Positions 1 to 7,077 of a stretch of 61,604 nucleotides of DNA are shown piece after piece; within the stretch, counting starts at the first letter, position 1, and every line of letters starts with the position of its first letter. Source of the DNA: a virus. Where the stretch lies: positions 1 through 61,604 of IMG/VR virus record IMGVR_UViG_3300043773_000773. One strand, 5' to 3'. The notes below the pieces were generated by a model that ran no database searches, was not told the origin of the DNA, and saw nothing but the letters and a program-made list of their open reading frames with translations. Position numbers and translations under genes: made by a program.

Positions 1-207
1 CTCGCCGTACCGCATCGCGGCCTGGGCATCGAAGGCGTCGGCCCGCCCCAGGTCGAACCACGCAGGATAGTGGCGAAGGATGCGTCGGGCTTCCTCGCGG
101 ATGTCGCGGCGGATGCCCTTGTAGCCGCCCAAGTGGTAGCTACTCAGCCTCTGGAGGAACGTCCTCGCGTAGATCACGGCCCTGGTTCTCTCGTCTGGCA
201 TGGTCAT
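1..207 (-). CDS. BPSL0761-like small protein, variant A, truncated by window start
   Basis: This reading frame starts at an ATG at 207 (a second ATG lies 6 bases further in) and runs off the left end without a stop. It encodes the same protein as the complete 101-residue gene at 60559-60864: an N-terminal D-E-R-T-R-A-V segment and a central R-E-E-A-R-R-I-L-R-H-Y-P segment. A short stretch around residues 15-30 differs. The R-T-R-A...A-R-R-x-L-R-H-Y-P layout recalls the BPSL0761 family of unknown function. It is one of two strain versions of the locus at the ends of the contig. Confidence 0.6.
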   Translation of the reverse strand, partial: MTMPDERTRAVIYARTFLQRLSSYHLGGYKGIRRDIREEARRILRHYPAWFDLGRADAFDAQAAMRYGE

Positions 208-259
208 GTGTAAGAAACCTTGGCGTGTCTTTCTTCCGCTTTATCGCAGCTTACGAGCC

Positions 260-274
260 TATACCGCCGGTATA
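260..274. promoter_or_regulatory. Perfect palindrome TATACCG-C-CGGTATA, candidate operator
   Basis: This 7-bp inverted repeat with a one-base centre lies about 55 bases upstream of the BPSL0761-like start at 207. The identical palindrome is kept at 60917-60931 upstream of the other version of that gene, although the bases around it have diverged. Conservation amid divergence suggests a protein-binding site, probably an operator overlapping a minus-strand promoter. Confidence 0.5.
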
Positions 275-629
275 TCGGCGGCTGCCGAATCAAAGGGGCG
301 GTCTGCCCTGAGCAGGGCAGCCCGCTCCTCCCTGAGTCCAGCGATCTCCAGGCGTTGCTCCCTCACCTCGCGCCGCCCGTTTTCTGTATCTTTTTCGGTA
401 CGTCTCGGGATTCGCGAATCGCGAACGCCTTACCTAGTCGAAGTAGTGCCACCCCGCGCTGCCTAAGAGCATGAAGCCCGGAGAAACGCGGCGCGTAACC
501 TTTCAGCAGACCGCAGGGTGGCAACAAAGACCGACGAAAGTGTGCTGCTCGCCGGGTTCCCCAGTCCGCAGCATCGCCGGTTTGCTGGCCTCATTGTACC
601 GCGTCGTCAACGGAGCGCAACGCTCGCCG

Positions 630-638
630 TGACGCTAC
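630..638 (-). repeat. TGACGCTAC motif, inverted copy
   Basis: This 9-bp word is the reverse complement of the GTAGCGTCA word found at 60353, 60529 and 61092. It also occurs at the matching place in the other haplotype at 61471-61479. It lies just downstream of the 672-977 gene. Confidence 0.4.
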
Positions 639-671
639 ATCACTCGGCTGAACACTGTGGGTGTAGAGCTG

Positions 672-977
672 TCAGCGAAGCAGACCCTTCAGGCCAGCCG
701 CGACATCCGGGCCGAGCAACTCCAGCACCCTCGCATCGACCTGCGCCTGCGTGTAGTCGCCAGCAGCGTCGTACTTCTCGCCTTCCCAGAGAACCAGCGA
801 AGCCCGGTCAAACGGAAACTGGAGGCTCGCCATGCAGGACTTCCGCATGGGGTTGTCGGTCACGGTGACATCCAGATGAGGCACGGTGAGCGGAGCGATG
901 TGCCGCACCTCGCCGGTCTTGGGGCGGGTGTACGAGTCAGGCTGCACGGTGACAGGGGGATTGAGTTGCATGGTCAC
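672..977 (-). CDS. Unknown 101-residue protein downstream of the tail fibre
   Basis: This is the last gene of the late operon and encodes a protein of about 100 residues with no family I recognise. The annotated start is a GTG whose next base completes the stop of the fibre gene (GTGA overlap). An ATG six bases further in, with GGAG ten bases upstream, is an alternative. The N-terminal half is rich in Thr, Val and Pro; the C-terminal half looks helical. Its position beside the fibre suggests a fibre chaperone, assembly or virion accessory protein, by inference only. The 3' part is repeated at 61498-61604. Confidence 0.7.
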   Translation of the reverse strand: MTMQLNPPVTVQPDSYTRPKTGEVRHIAPLTVPHLDVTVTDNPMRKSCMASLQFPFDRASLVLWEGEKYDAAGDYTQAQVDARVLELLGPDVAAGLKGLLR

Positions 978-2443
978 ACTACTCCAAGGATGGATGATCC
1001 GTTGATGCCGCGAGATGGATTGAACGCAAGCGTCGGAGGGTTTGGCTGGTACGCACCTGAACTCGCGTAATAGAACCCACCGCGATTCTGGGCGTTGTCA
1101 TTGAACGTGATCGTGTAGCCTGGACTCGGCCAGTCCTGCATATACGGCGACTGATTGTACGAGTCGTCATTGAACACAAGCGGGCCGTAGAACGCAGGAA
1201 TATAGGAAGACGAAGCATAAACCGCCGAACTAGCCCAGTTCGACGACTGATCGTTGAACGTCGCCGTGCCGCCGATCTTTGACCAGTATTCATTCTTCGA
1301 CGAGTCGTTGAACGTCGCCGTGCCGTTCACTTCGGCTCGTGTATTCGGAAGGTTGTACTGCGAACTGTTCACTCCGTTCGCAGAATATCCGTTGAACGTC
1401 GCGTTGCCGTACACAACGCCCGAATAGTTCCATGCGTTGTTGAACGTCGCGTTACCCTGTACGTTGCCATACAGGGTGTTGTCCGAATAGTGTCCGTTGG
1501 AAGAGCCGTCATTGAAGACGCCAGTTTGCACGCTTCCGGCGTTGTACGGCCCACCGTCGCCGAACGTCGCCGTGCCTTGCACTGAACCATATGGGCTGTT
1601 GTACGCACCAAACGAAAACGTCGCGTTGCCTTCGACGATGCCGTTGTTGTATGCCCCGACAAAAGTCGCGTCACCTGTGATTCGCCTACCGTAAGGCTGA
1701 TTCCCGGCACCACTCAGGAACGTCGCGTTGCCGTTGATCTGCGAGAGGTTATTCGCCCCGTTCTGGAACGTCGCGTTGCCAACAACTGTTCCCTCGCCAA
1801 TCGTATAGTCGTTCGACGCATTCGCACCGTCGAACGTCACGTTGCCCGTAATGGTGCCGTAATTGTACGCGGCAGAGGTTGAGCCGTTGAACGTCGCCGT
1901 GCCGGTCACAGTGATGGCGATAGACCAGTTCCCGCCACTCATCGTGAAGTCCACCACCGTCGGCTCGCTGCCGCTGGTGTTTTGCGAGAGCGACCCTGTC
2001 ACCACTACGCTGTCGCTGCTCGTCGGCAGGCTCGTCGCCGGGATTGTGCAAGCCTCGTCCGTCCACCAGTTCCCATCGGAGCCGCCGGTCATGTACGAGG
2101 ACGATGCGGCGACATCAGGGCTGCAAGACAAAAGGAGGTTCCCCGCTGCGCCAGCAGCGTTTGCGACCAAGTTGAACGTCGCGCCGTCAATCGTCGCGGT
2201 CACAGCGACATTGGCCTCAATAACCGACTTCAGATTGGCGAGCGACTCCGCTAGGTCAGCCCCAATAGGAACGGCGACATAGCTCGTGGAACTGTCGCTA
2301 TCAAACTCAAAGGCAGTGCTTCCGATAACGATAGTGGTGCCGTCGCTGGGCTGGCCGGAGAAAGTGAAATAGCCGGTCGCAGCCGCAAGGACATTCGCCC
2401 AGTTCCCGTCACCCGTCGCGTTGTTGTAGTACAGCGTTGCCAT
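974..2443 (-). CDS. Repetitive tail fibre/spike protein with G-x-A-T-F repeats
   Basis: The 489-residue protein has an N-terminal part of about 150 residues. It is followed by a dozen or more imperfect repeats built on G-[NTD]-[AV]-T-F-[ND], each trailing an Asn/Gly/Ser/Tyr-rich turn. Regular short strands with Asn/Gly turns are typical of parallel beta-solenoids, which phages use as receptor-binding fibres or spikes. It is almost free of charged residues in the repeat region. Its place at the end of the late operon, after the small N-R-L-L-R-P protein and a 149-residue probable attachment protein, fits a tail fibre. No enzymatic motif is visible. Confidence 0.7.
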   Translation of the reverse strand: MATLYYNNATGDGNWANVLAAATGYFTFSGQPSDGTTIVIGSTAFEFDSDSSTSYVAVPIGADLAESLANLKSVIEANVAVTATIDGATFNLVANAAGAAGNLLLSCSPDVAASSSYMTGGSDGNWWTDEACTIPATSLPTSSDSVVVTGSLSQNTSGSEPTVVDFTMSGGNWSIAITVTGTATFNGSTSAAYNYGTITGNVTFDGANASNDYTIGEGTVVGNATFQNGANNLSQINGNATFLSGAGNQPYGRRITGDATFVGAYNNGIVEGNATFSFGAYNSPYGSVQGTATFGDGGPYNAGSVQTGVFNDGSSNGHYSDNTLYGNVQGNATFNNAWNYSGVVYGNATFNGYSANGVNSSQYNLPNTRAEVNGTATFNDSSKNEYWSKIGGTATFNDQSSNWASSAVYASSSYIPAFYGPLVFNDDSYNQSPYMQDWPSPGYTITFNDNAQNRGGFYYASSGAYQPNPPTLAFNPSRGINGSSILGVV

Positions 2444-2447
2444 CTAT

Positions 2448-2897
2448 TTAGTATCCCGGTACGAAGGCGACCACATCCCACTTGTCCCGCCCCGCGTGAT
2501 ACGTCGCGGCGAGGATGTCCGTCTTGCCTGCCGTCGTGCTGAACGGCAGCGGCGAGGTCGCAGACGCAGGCAGATTGAATGCCGAGTCCAGCGTCACCGA
2601 CCGGCCACCAGTGCCGTCCTGCGTGATCCGCCACCGGAGAGTCTTGCCATCCACCGGGTTCGTCGGATTGGCGAGCGTGCAGTTGTCGGTTAGCGTGATG
2701 TCGAAGATGTCGCCAGACGCGGCGTCCGTGCTGAGCGTGGCGGCGTAGGCGATAGCAACAACGTGCGGGTTCCGCAGCAGTGAGGCCGACACCTTCTTGG
2801 TGACAGGCGAGCCAGTGGGGTCGTCAACAATAACGAACAGGTCATCGGGCGTGACGGCCGAAGCCGCAGACAGTTCGCTGATCTTCACCTCTGTCAT
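2448..2897 (-). CDS. Tail-associated protein, 149 residues, beta-rich
   Basis: The protein begins with a K-I-S-E-L-S-A-A-S segment followed by D-D-L-F-V-I-V-D-D, a layout common at the N terminus of phage fibre and head-tail proteins. The rest is beta-rich: a segment resembling G-K-x-L-R-W-R-I and a C-terminal W-D-V-V-A-F that closes many fibre-associated domains. Its ATG overlaps the stop of the preceding 44-residue gene (TAATG), implying translational coupling. It probably joins the fibre to the tail or is itself a small fibre. Function is inferred from position and sequence style. Confidence 0.65.
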   Translation of the reverse strand: MTEVKISELSAASAVTPDDLFVIVDDPTGSPVTKKVSASLLRNPHVVAIAYAATLSTDAASGDIFDITLTDNCTLANPTNPVDGKTLRWRITQDGTGGRSVTLDSAFNLPASATSPLPFSTTAGKTDILAATYHAGRDKWDVVAFVPGY

Positions 2898-3031
2898 TAG
2901 TTCTGCTCCGTTCTGATCTTGTCGCCCGATTCAGTGGCGATGGCCGCACCGGACTCAGTCAAAAGCACAGGAGCCGAAGGCGCGGCGATCGGCTTTTTCG
3001 ACGGCCTGAGAAGCCTGGGGTTCATTGGCAT
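2897..3031 (-). CDS. Short 44-residue N-R-L-L-R-P protein
   Basis: An ATG at 3031 opens a 44-residue frame that starts M-P-M-N-P-R-L-L-R-P and ends ...I-R-T-E-Q-N. Its TAA stop overlaps the ATG of the next gene. The N-P-R-L-L-R-P start resembles the beginning of fibre-like proteins I associate with planctomycete prophages, but without the large domain that usually follows. It may be a small virion peptide or a remnant. The ribosome binding site is weak. Confidence 0.55.
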   Translation of the reverse strand: MPMNPRLLRPSKKPIAAPSAPVLLTESGAAIATESGDKIRTEQN

Positions 3032-3072
3032 AGTGCGCTACTCGCTATGGCTTTACAGTGGTAGACGTAAGG

Positions 3073-3336
3073 TCAGTTCACGCCGCGCCCGGAGTCCGTC
3101 CCGGTCGCCGTGACCTTCGGCTGCAAGGCATACAGGAGTTGCGTCTGCTCCCGAATCGCAGCAGTAATCTCCCTCTGTGTCTTCGACATCTCAATCAAGA
3201 ACTCTTGGTGTGACTCGACCATCGGCAGCACAAGGTCTGTCCGGACGAACCACAGCACCGCTGTCGCCAGGATCAGCCCAAACCCGTACCGCTCCACCAT
3301 GCGGAGCGCCGTCTCGTATACCTCTACGCTGCTCAC
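3073..3336 (-). CDS. Single-span membrane protein with coiled coil, holin/spanin-like candidate
   Basis: I choose the GTG at 3336 because it overlaps the stop of the preceding gene (GTGA) and has a purine-rich site just upstream, giving 87 residues. One hydrophobic segment (about residues 20-42) is followed by a charged helical region with E-M-S-K-T-Q-R-E-I coiled-coil character. The size, single span and company of other small membrane proteins suit a lysis role such as a type III holin or spanin, but no family is recognised. Confidence 0.6.
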   Translation of the reverse strand: MSSVEVYETALRMVERYGFGLILATAVLWFVRTDLVLPMVESHQEFLIEMSKTQREITAAIREQTQLLYALQPKVTATGTDSGRGVN

Positions 3337-3677
3337 GGCTCGCCTCTCATTGCGCACTGCCACCCAGCCAGCTTCACCCGATTGGCCGGTCTGGATAGCC
3401 ACCATTCCAGCACGAGTCGGATCACGGCTGACAGGGCAGACGCCAGCAGCAGTGACCAGACAAACCCATAGCGCTCTCGACGGGCGCGAACACGCTCAGC
3501 AATTCCGCCAAGCACCTTGCGCTCCATCGGCGTGTCGTGGACGCACTCCATGAGCGGAGAGATGGGCCACTCGGCTATAGCATCATCTACCAGCCCGCCG
3601 AGCCCGTCTTGTCCCAGCATGCGAGCGCGCACTGGCATGCGGCTCCTGACGTAGTCTTTGAGTTCTTCAGTGGACAT
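3333..3677 (-). CDS. Membrane protein of 114 residues, possible lysis accessory
   Basis: A helical, charged N-terminal two thirds is followed by one hydrophobic stretch (about residues 72-94, W-S-L-L-L-A-S-A-L type) and a short basic tail. The start has a good GGAGG site and lies 11 bases inside the end of the Cys-rich gene. It sits in a tightly overlapping string of small membrane or exported proteins next to a cysteine peptidase. I do not recognise a family. Confidence 0.6.
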   Translation of the reverse strand: MSTEELKDYVRSRMPVRARMLGQDGLGGLVDDAIAEWPISPLMECVHDTPMERKVLGGIAERVRARRERYGFVWSLLLASALSAVIRLVLEWWLSRPANRVKLAGWQCAMRGEP

Positions 3678-3909
3678 GGCACTTGCCTCCAGCGCATGTA
3701 CCCGAAAGGGTCATCTTCGGGCGGTTCTTGGCGCACGGACAGGTTGCCGGACACGGGCACGGGAACCGAAGCAGCCTGTCTCCAGACCACACCATGCCAG
3801 TGCCGCCGCACTCGCCGCAGCACTTCTGCGGAGCGGGGGCTGGCGTCGGCGCGCCATGCGGATGGGCGAACGCGAACCACACGGCGACGGTCGCAACGGA
3901 CAGCTTCAC
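3667..3909 (-). CDS. Exported Cys-rich 80-residue protein
   Basis: Translation most likely begins at the GTG at 3909, which overlaps the peptidase stop (GTGA) and follows a strong AAGGAGG. The N terminus is a short hydrophobic, signal-like segment ending near A-H-P-H-G-A-P. The mature part carries C-C-x-x-C-G-G-T-G, then C-P-C-P...C-P-C and a final C-x-x-x-x-C. The C-x-x-C-G-G-T-G element resembles a DnaJ-type zinc knuckle. It could be a lipoprotein-like or metal-binding lysis accessory; no function is known to me. Confidence 0.6.
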   Translation of the reverse strand: MKLSVATVAVWFAFAHPHGAPTPAPAPQKCCGECGGTGMVWSGDRLLRFPCPCPATCPCAKNRPKMTLSGTCAGGKCHVH

Positions 3910-4841
3910 CCAAGCACCTCCTTCGCGCCCCAGTCCTTGAGCTTGCGACGAGGGAAGCCGTCGACATTGCTGACGGCCCACGTTCCGTTGTGGGCGATGA
4001 TGCGCTGCGCCACATCCTGCGTGACCCAGAACGACCCCTCTGGCTGGCCGTGAACCTTAGGGCCGGTTATCCACGAGTAGCCCCAGCTATTCTGGATGCA
4101 GAAGCGGCAGTCGCCGGGACGAGTATCGTCAACCGCGATCCACGCCATCGCGTGGCCCCACGACCCAGAAGGCACGGCCACGCCCTCGTCCGAGCGAACA
4201 TGCTTGAAGCCAACGCTCGAGCACGCCAGCACGCCATACCCATTCGCCAGCGCATCACGCGCCTGCTGCCACGACTGAATCAAGCTGATCGTGCCGACGC
4301 GGTGCTTCGCCGCAGCCGCAGTGACGTTCTCCGGCACGCCACGACCGCCCCACCTGATGCCGATGTTCGCGCTGTACTTCGTCAGGTCGACGCCTAGATC
4401 GTCGTACTTCTTCCGCAGCATGCAGCCGCCGGTGCGATGCGCCCACCGCACGATCTCCGAACACACTGCGCCCTGCCCGGAGTGGCCGCGCGCGCCGTAC
4501 AGCGGCTCGGTGGCCGTGCGGTCCACCCAGTCCTCTGTCGTATGCAGGTCGGGGTCGTTCGCCCTCGCAAGGTCGACGGCATTGCGAACTGCATGGGACA
4601 CGCAGTCGCCTGTGGTCTGCGCCTCGTCGTAAGGCTTCCTGCCGGTCGCCTCCTCGAACGCCACGACCGCTTTGAACGGGAGGCTGAGCTTGCCAGCGCC
4701 CGAGCTATGCAGGGTGTTGCCGAAGAACGGCATCGGCAGGCTGGCGACAAGACGGGCCGTGTCCTCCGGGTCACAGATGGAACCCGCGAAGCCCTCTTCG
4801 TAGAGCCGGACAATCTCTTCTGGGGAGTACGTTTCGCTCAT
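3906..4841 (-). CDS. Papain-like (C1-type) cysteine peptidase
   Basis: The 311-residue protein has the order of a papain-fold peptidase: G-D-C-V-S-H-A with nucleophile Cys80, G-H-A-M-A-W with His230, and Q-N-S-W-G-Y-S-W with Asn251. Gln75, five residues before the Cys, may form the oxyanion hole. There is no signal peptide and no prodomain of the classical type. Neighbours are small membrane and exported proteins. It could therefore be a lysis peptidase acting on a protein-rich envelope, or a virion maturation protease; capsid genes are far away, which favours the former. The family call is firm, the role is inferred. Confidence 0.8.
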   Translation of the reverse strand: MSETYSPEEIVRLYEEGFAGSICDPEDTARLVASLPMPFFGNTLHSSGAGKLSLPFKAVVAFEEATGRKPYDEAQTTGDCVSHAVRNAVDLARANDPDLHTTEDWVDRTATEPLYGARGHSGQGAVCSEIVRWAHRTGGCMLRKKYDDLGVDLTKYSANIGIRWGGRGVPENVTAAAAKHRVGTISLIQSWQQARDALANGYGVLACSSVGFKHVRSDEGVAVPSGSWGHAMAWIAVDDTRPGDCRFCIQNSWGYSWITGPKVHGQPEGSFWVTQDVAQRIIAHNGTWAVSNVDGFPRRKLKDWGAKEVLG

Positions 4842-4851
4842 GACTCCCCGC

Positions 4852-5274
4852 CTACCTCACGGCAGCGAACGCCTTCGACGCCGCAGCCCGACTCTCTGTA
4901 GTCAGCGGCACATCGGTGTCGCCAATCGCCTTGAGCAGATAGGCGTCCAGGCGGTCGCCAAGACCTGCGTACTTGCCTGCCAGCCCGGTGTTGGCAAACG
5001 CCGTCGCCAGAGCCTGCCGGTGCCGGTTGCAAAGCTCGAACGTAGTCTTGCAGAGCGGAGTAGCCTGCAACCCATCACGAACTACGATGTCTGCCATCGC
5101 AGCGTAGAAGTCGCGAATCAGTGAGGCATCGGCAGGAGTCACGCCAGCCAGAATCCCAGACGGATCGACCGCCGGAGCAACGGCCGGTCGACCGGCTCGC
5201 TCCAAGTAGACAACGCCGCAGGCCAGCGACACGGCCAGCCCGGCGGCGATCACGGCTTTGCGCACGATGCCCAT
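4852..5274 (-). CDS. Membrane-anchored or exported helical protein, 140 residues
   Basis: I start at the ATG at 5274, preceded by AAGGGG. The N terminus (residues 1-23) is an uncleaved or cleaved signal segment containing A-A-G-L-A-V-S-L-A-C-G-V. The L-A-C-G could be a lipobox, which would make it a lipoprotein. The rest is helical, with two Cys in a C-K-T-T-F-E-L-C element. It lies between a membrane protein and the papain-like peptidase in an overlapping cluster. Function unknown. Confidence 0.6.
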   Translation of the reverse strand: MGIVRKAVIAAGLAVSLACGVVYLERAGRPAVAPAVDPSGILAGVTPADASLIRDFYAAMADIVVRDGLQATPLCKTTFELCNRHRQALATAFANTGLAGKYAGLGDRLDAYLLKAIGDTDVPLTTESRAAASKAFAAVR

Positions 5275-5275
5275 G

Positions 5276-5521
5276 CTATCGCCCCTTCTTCGCAGGCTCC
5301 CGCTCTGCCACCAGCGCCGCAATCAGCGACCTCGATGCCGACGCAACCGCATGCTCGCCAGCCACCTCCGCGTCGGAGGCCAGCCCAAACAGGCGATTCA
5401 CCCAGTCGGCCCTCGTCTTGGCAGACAGGCCCGACGGGATCGCCGCTGCCGGAATGTACGGCCACGCAAAGGCAACGCCAGCCGATCCAATCGCGACAAG
5501 GGCCAGGACAGCAATCGTCAT
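5276..5521 (-). CDS. Small membrane protein of 81 residues
   Basis: The N-terminal 30 residues are strongly hydrophobic (A-V-L-A-L-V-A-I-G-S-A-G-V-A-F-A-W), followed by a helical soluble part. The start overlaps the end of the 5518-5790 gene by four bases (ATGA). Part of the candidate lysis or cell-envelope cluster at 3.1-5.8 kb. Confidence 0.6.
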   Translation of the reverse strand: MTIAVLALVAIGSAGVAFAWPYIPAAAIPSGLSAKTRADWVNRLFGLASDAEVAGEHAVASASRSLIAALVAEREPAKKGR

Positions 5522-5790
5522 TCGTCAATCTCCGAGAAAGAGATTGCCGTCACCAGCGTCACGATGTACTGGAAAAGCTCCTGGCCCTGCGAGCTAAGCA
5601 GCACGGCCTCCAGCCGCTCCAGCAACTCATCGTCGATTGGGGTCTGGGTTTTGGTAGCGACAAACCGCATGAGTTTGAGCGCCCCGTCGACCCTCTCTTT
5701 CGCCGTGCTGGCGGCGGAAATCTCGGACAGCAGCGACAATGCTGGCGCCCACTCGACCAGTTGCTTTACCTTTTGCGCGACGGTTGCCAT
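5518..5790 (-). CDS. Helical 90-residue protein, first gene of the putative lysis cluster
   Basis: The ATG at 5790 has a good AGGAGG nine bases upstream. The product is helical with a mildly hydrophobic C terminus and no recognised family. It overlaps the 3' end of the 179-residue gene by 164 bases in another frame. One copy of the GGRCATRAAT motif lies 38 bases upstream at 5829-5841, so a transcript may begin here. Confidence 0.6.
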   Translation of the reverse strand: MATVAQKVKQLVEWAPALSLLSEISAASTAKERVDGALKLMRFVATKTQTPIDDELLERLEAVLLSSQGQELFQYIVTLVTAISFSEIDE

Positions 5791-6166
5791 GCTGCCTCGC
5801 CTCCTGCCGACGGACCCAGTCCACCAACAGATTTATGTCCCGCTCCGGGCGACACAGAGACAGCAGCTTCTGCCGCACTAGGTGAGGGTCGCGGCCCAAA
5901 TCCAGGCAGGTCTGGGCGAATGAGAAGTCGCCTCCCGTTCCCTCGAACACCCACCTGTACGCGGCCACCTGCCTCCGGAGGATTTCCCACTCCTTCCGGT
6001 TCGACGGACACATCTGCGCCACCCCCAATCGGCGGTGCCGGGCGCACAACTCCCGCAGGTGATAGTGCGTTCTAACGAGAACCTCTGCACAAAACCTCCT
6101 CCAGCCAGCTTCGCACTCCTCGATGATGTTCTCGTCGTCGTAGTCCATTACGGCGACGGCGATCAT
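5627..6166 (-). CDS. Unknown 179-residue protein
   Basis: Begins at an ATG that overlaps the stop of the DUF5664 gene (TAATG). Residues 1-120 are helical and charged, with E-E-C-E-A-G-W-R-R-F-C and C-P-S-N-R-K-E-W-E elements. The last 55 residues are Arg/Gly-rich and overlap the following gene out of frame, so the biologically important part is probably the first two thirds. The Cys/His pattern (C-A-R-H, C-P, C-L-D) might bind metal. No family recognised. Confidence 0.55.
   Translation of the reverse strand: MIAVAVMDYDDENIIEECEAGWRRFCAEVLVRTHYHLRELCARHRRLGVAQMCPSNRKEWEILRRQVAAYRWVFEGTGGDFSFAQTCLDLGRDPHLVRQKLLSLCRPERDINLLVDWVRRQEARQHGNRRAKGKATGRVGASIVAAVRDFRRQHGEREGRRGAQTHAVCRYQNPDPNRR
5829..5841 (-). 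promoter_or_regulatory. Candidate late promoter element GGRCATRAAT, copy 6
   Basis: The minus strand reads GGGACATAAATCT. It is one of six similar elements that precede late gene blocks; this one lies 38 bases upstream of the 5790 start, inside the preceding coding frame. Confidence 0.4.
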
Positions 6167-6525
6167 TATTGTCTCGGTGCCTCGTAAAAGCCGGACCTAA
6201 GGGTTCCCTCGTTGAGTTCCGGCCAGACCTCAAGAGAGTGGATCGCCGCCATGACGTTCCACGCAGCGTGTCCAAGATGATCCTCAGCGCGGTCGCCCCC
6301 GAGAAACAGGTACAGGTGGCGGATCGCGTGGTTCAGCATGTCGTTCGCAGGCATGCCCTTCTCCCAGTTGTAGTCGCCGTACTTGGCCGCACCTTCGGCG
6401 CACGCCGCCGCCACAGCCGCCAGTCCGATCGGGGTAATCAGGTCGTAGCGCGTTGCCTCCGCATCGCTCGACCGCACAGCGCCACTCGAATACTTCACGG
6501 CTTTTTCCTCAGTGAACTTAATCAT
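6166..6525 (-). CDS. DUF5664 nucleotide pyrophosphohydrolase-like protein (dATP/dGTP diphosphohydrolase type)
   Basis: The start at 6525 overlaps the stop of the HD gene (ATGA). The sequence shows the hallmark run R-Y-D-L-I-T-P-I-G-L, then E-G-A-A-K-Y-G-D-Y-N-W-E-K-G-M-P, L-N-H-A-I-R-H-L, and G-D-R-A-E-D-H-L-G-H-A-A-W-N of the DUF5664 family. That family is related to all-alpha MazG-like NTP pyrophosphohydrolases and is annotated as dATP/dGTP diphosphohydrolase. Length (119 aa) is typical. With the HD phosphohydrolase directly upstream it probably adjusts the deoxynucleotide pool during infection. The substrate cannot be read from sequence. Confidence 0.8.
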   Translation of the reverse strand: MIKFTEEKAVKYSSGAVRSSDAEATRYDLITPIGLAAVAAACAEGAAKYGDYNWEKGMPANDMLNHAIRHLYLFLGGDRAEDHLGHAAWNVMAAIHSLEVWPELNEGTLRSGFYEAPRQ

Positions 6526-7037
6526 CACTCCAACTCCTTGTAGCGGTTCAGGAACAACATCTTTGCTTGGTGCCAACGCAGCGCACTGACAGGTCCGCTC
6601 ATCGGCTGTACGTCAATCCCCCAGTCGTGATCGCATGGGATGAGGTCGCGCTTCTCTGCCATGAGCGCGCGGTTGTCTGCCAGCTTCACCTCGTCGGGGA
6701 TGGGCCAGCAGAGATAGAAGGCTTTGGCGATCTCCTGCTGCACGTGCTGCTCAAGCTCCTTGTACTCCGGCAGCATCGCCTTCAGGGGCCGGGCAACATC
6801 CCCCAGATACGCCTCGCTTGCGTCGTGCAGCAAGCCCCACATCGCATGCTCGGGGCGCACGAGACGGCTCACCATGACGCTGTGCTGCGCCACCGAATAC
6901 GGCACCTTGCTGTGGCCGGTGAAGCGATTGACGATCGAAAGGGAGTGGGCTATGTCGTCGATCGACACATCTCTCGCTGCGAACCCACGAAGGTCGATCA
7001 TCCTTCCGGAGAACGTCTGCATGGTGGTGTCGTTCAT
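6525..7037 (-). CDS. HD-domain phosphohydrolase (YfbR-like nucleotidase/dNTP hydrolase)
   Basis: The 170-residue protein has the HD pattern His52 (Q-H-S), His71-Asp72 (L-L-H-D-A-S-E-A-Y-L-G-D) and a late Asp in L-A-D-N-R-A. This pattern is seen in small phage HD hydrolases related to YfbR 5'-nucleotidases. It opens with a good AGGAGG site and is translationally coupled to the DUF5664 gene. The DatZ dATP hydrolases of Z-genome phages belong to the same superfamily, but no PurZ is present here. Role: removing or balancing nucleotides. Confidence 0.8.
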   Translation of the reverse strand: MNDTTMQTFSGRMIDLRGFAARDVSIDDIAHSLSIVNRFTGHSKVPYSVAQHSVMVSRLVRPEHAMWGLLHDASEAYLGDVARPLKAMLPEYKELEQHVQQEIAKAFYLCWPIPDEVKLADNRALMAEKRDLIPCDHDWGIDVQPMSGPVSALRWHQAKMLFLNRYKELE

Positions 7038-7077
7038 CGCTCGTCCTCCTTGAGTTTCGCTATCGTGAAGGAGCCCA

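Larger units (their letters stand above)
208..651. other. Variable intergenic segment without a confident gene
   Basis: The segment holds the TATACCG-C-CGGTATA palindrome at 260-274 and the motif TGACGCTAC at 630-638. The only coding hint on the minus strand is a short frame at 259-366 (GTG start, 35 residues, Arg/Glu/Leu-rich, coiled-coil-like). It has no clear ribosome binding site, so I do not call it. The plus-strand open frames here look like chance products of GC-rich sequence. Confidence 0.5.
1..778. repeat. Left-end copy of a locus repeated, in diverged form, at the right end
   Basis: Bases 1-121 match 60658-60778 exactly and bases 652-778 match 61478-61604 exactly. The stretch between is related near its left part but then diverges and is about 170 bases shorter than the right-end version. 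It lacks the 104-residue gene found there. This looks like the two paths of a strain-variation bubble in a circular assembly rather than a true terminal redundancy, which would be identical. Confidence 0.8.

Noticed and set aside
1-778. True T7-like direct terminal repeats
   Set aside because: The two copies share only 121- and 127-base flanks and differ between, including presence of a gene. Real terminal repeats are identical.
6166-7037. Z-genome (2-aminoadenine) phage
   Set aside because: Only the two nucleotide hydrolase types are present. PurZ and a matching polymerase are absent.
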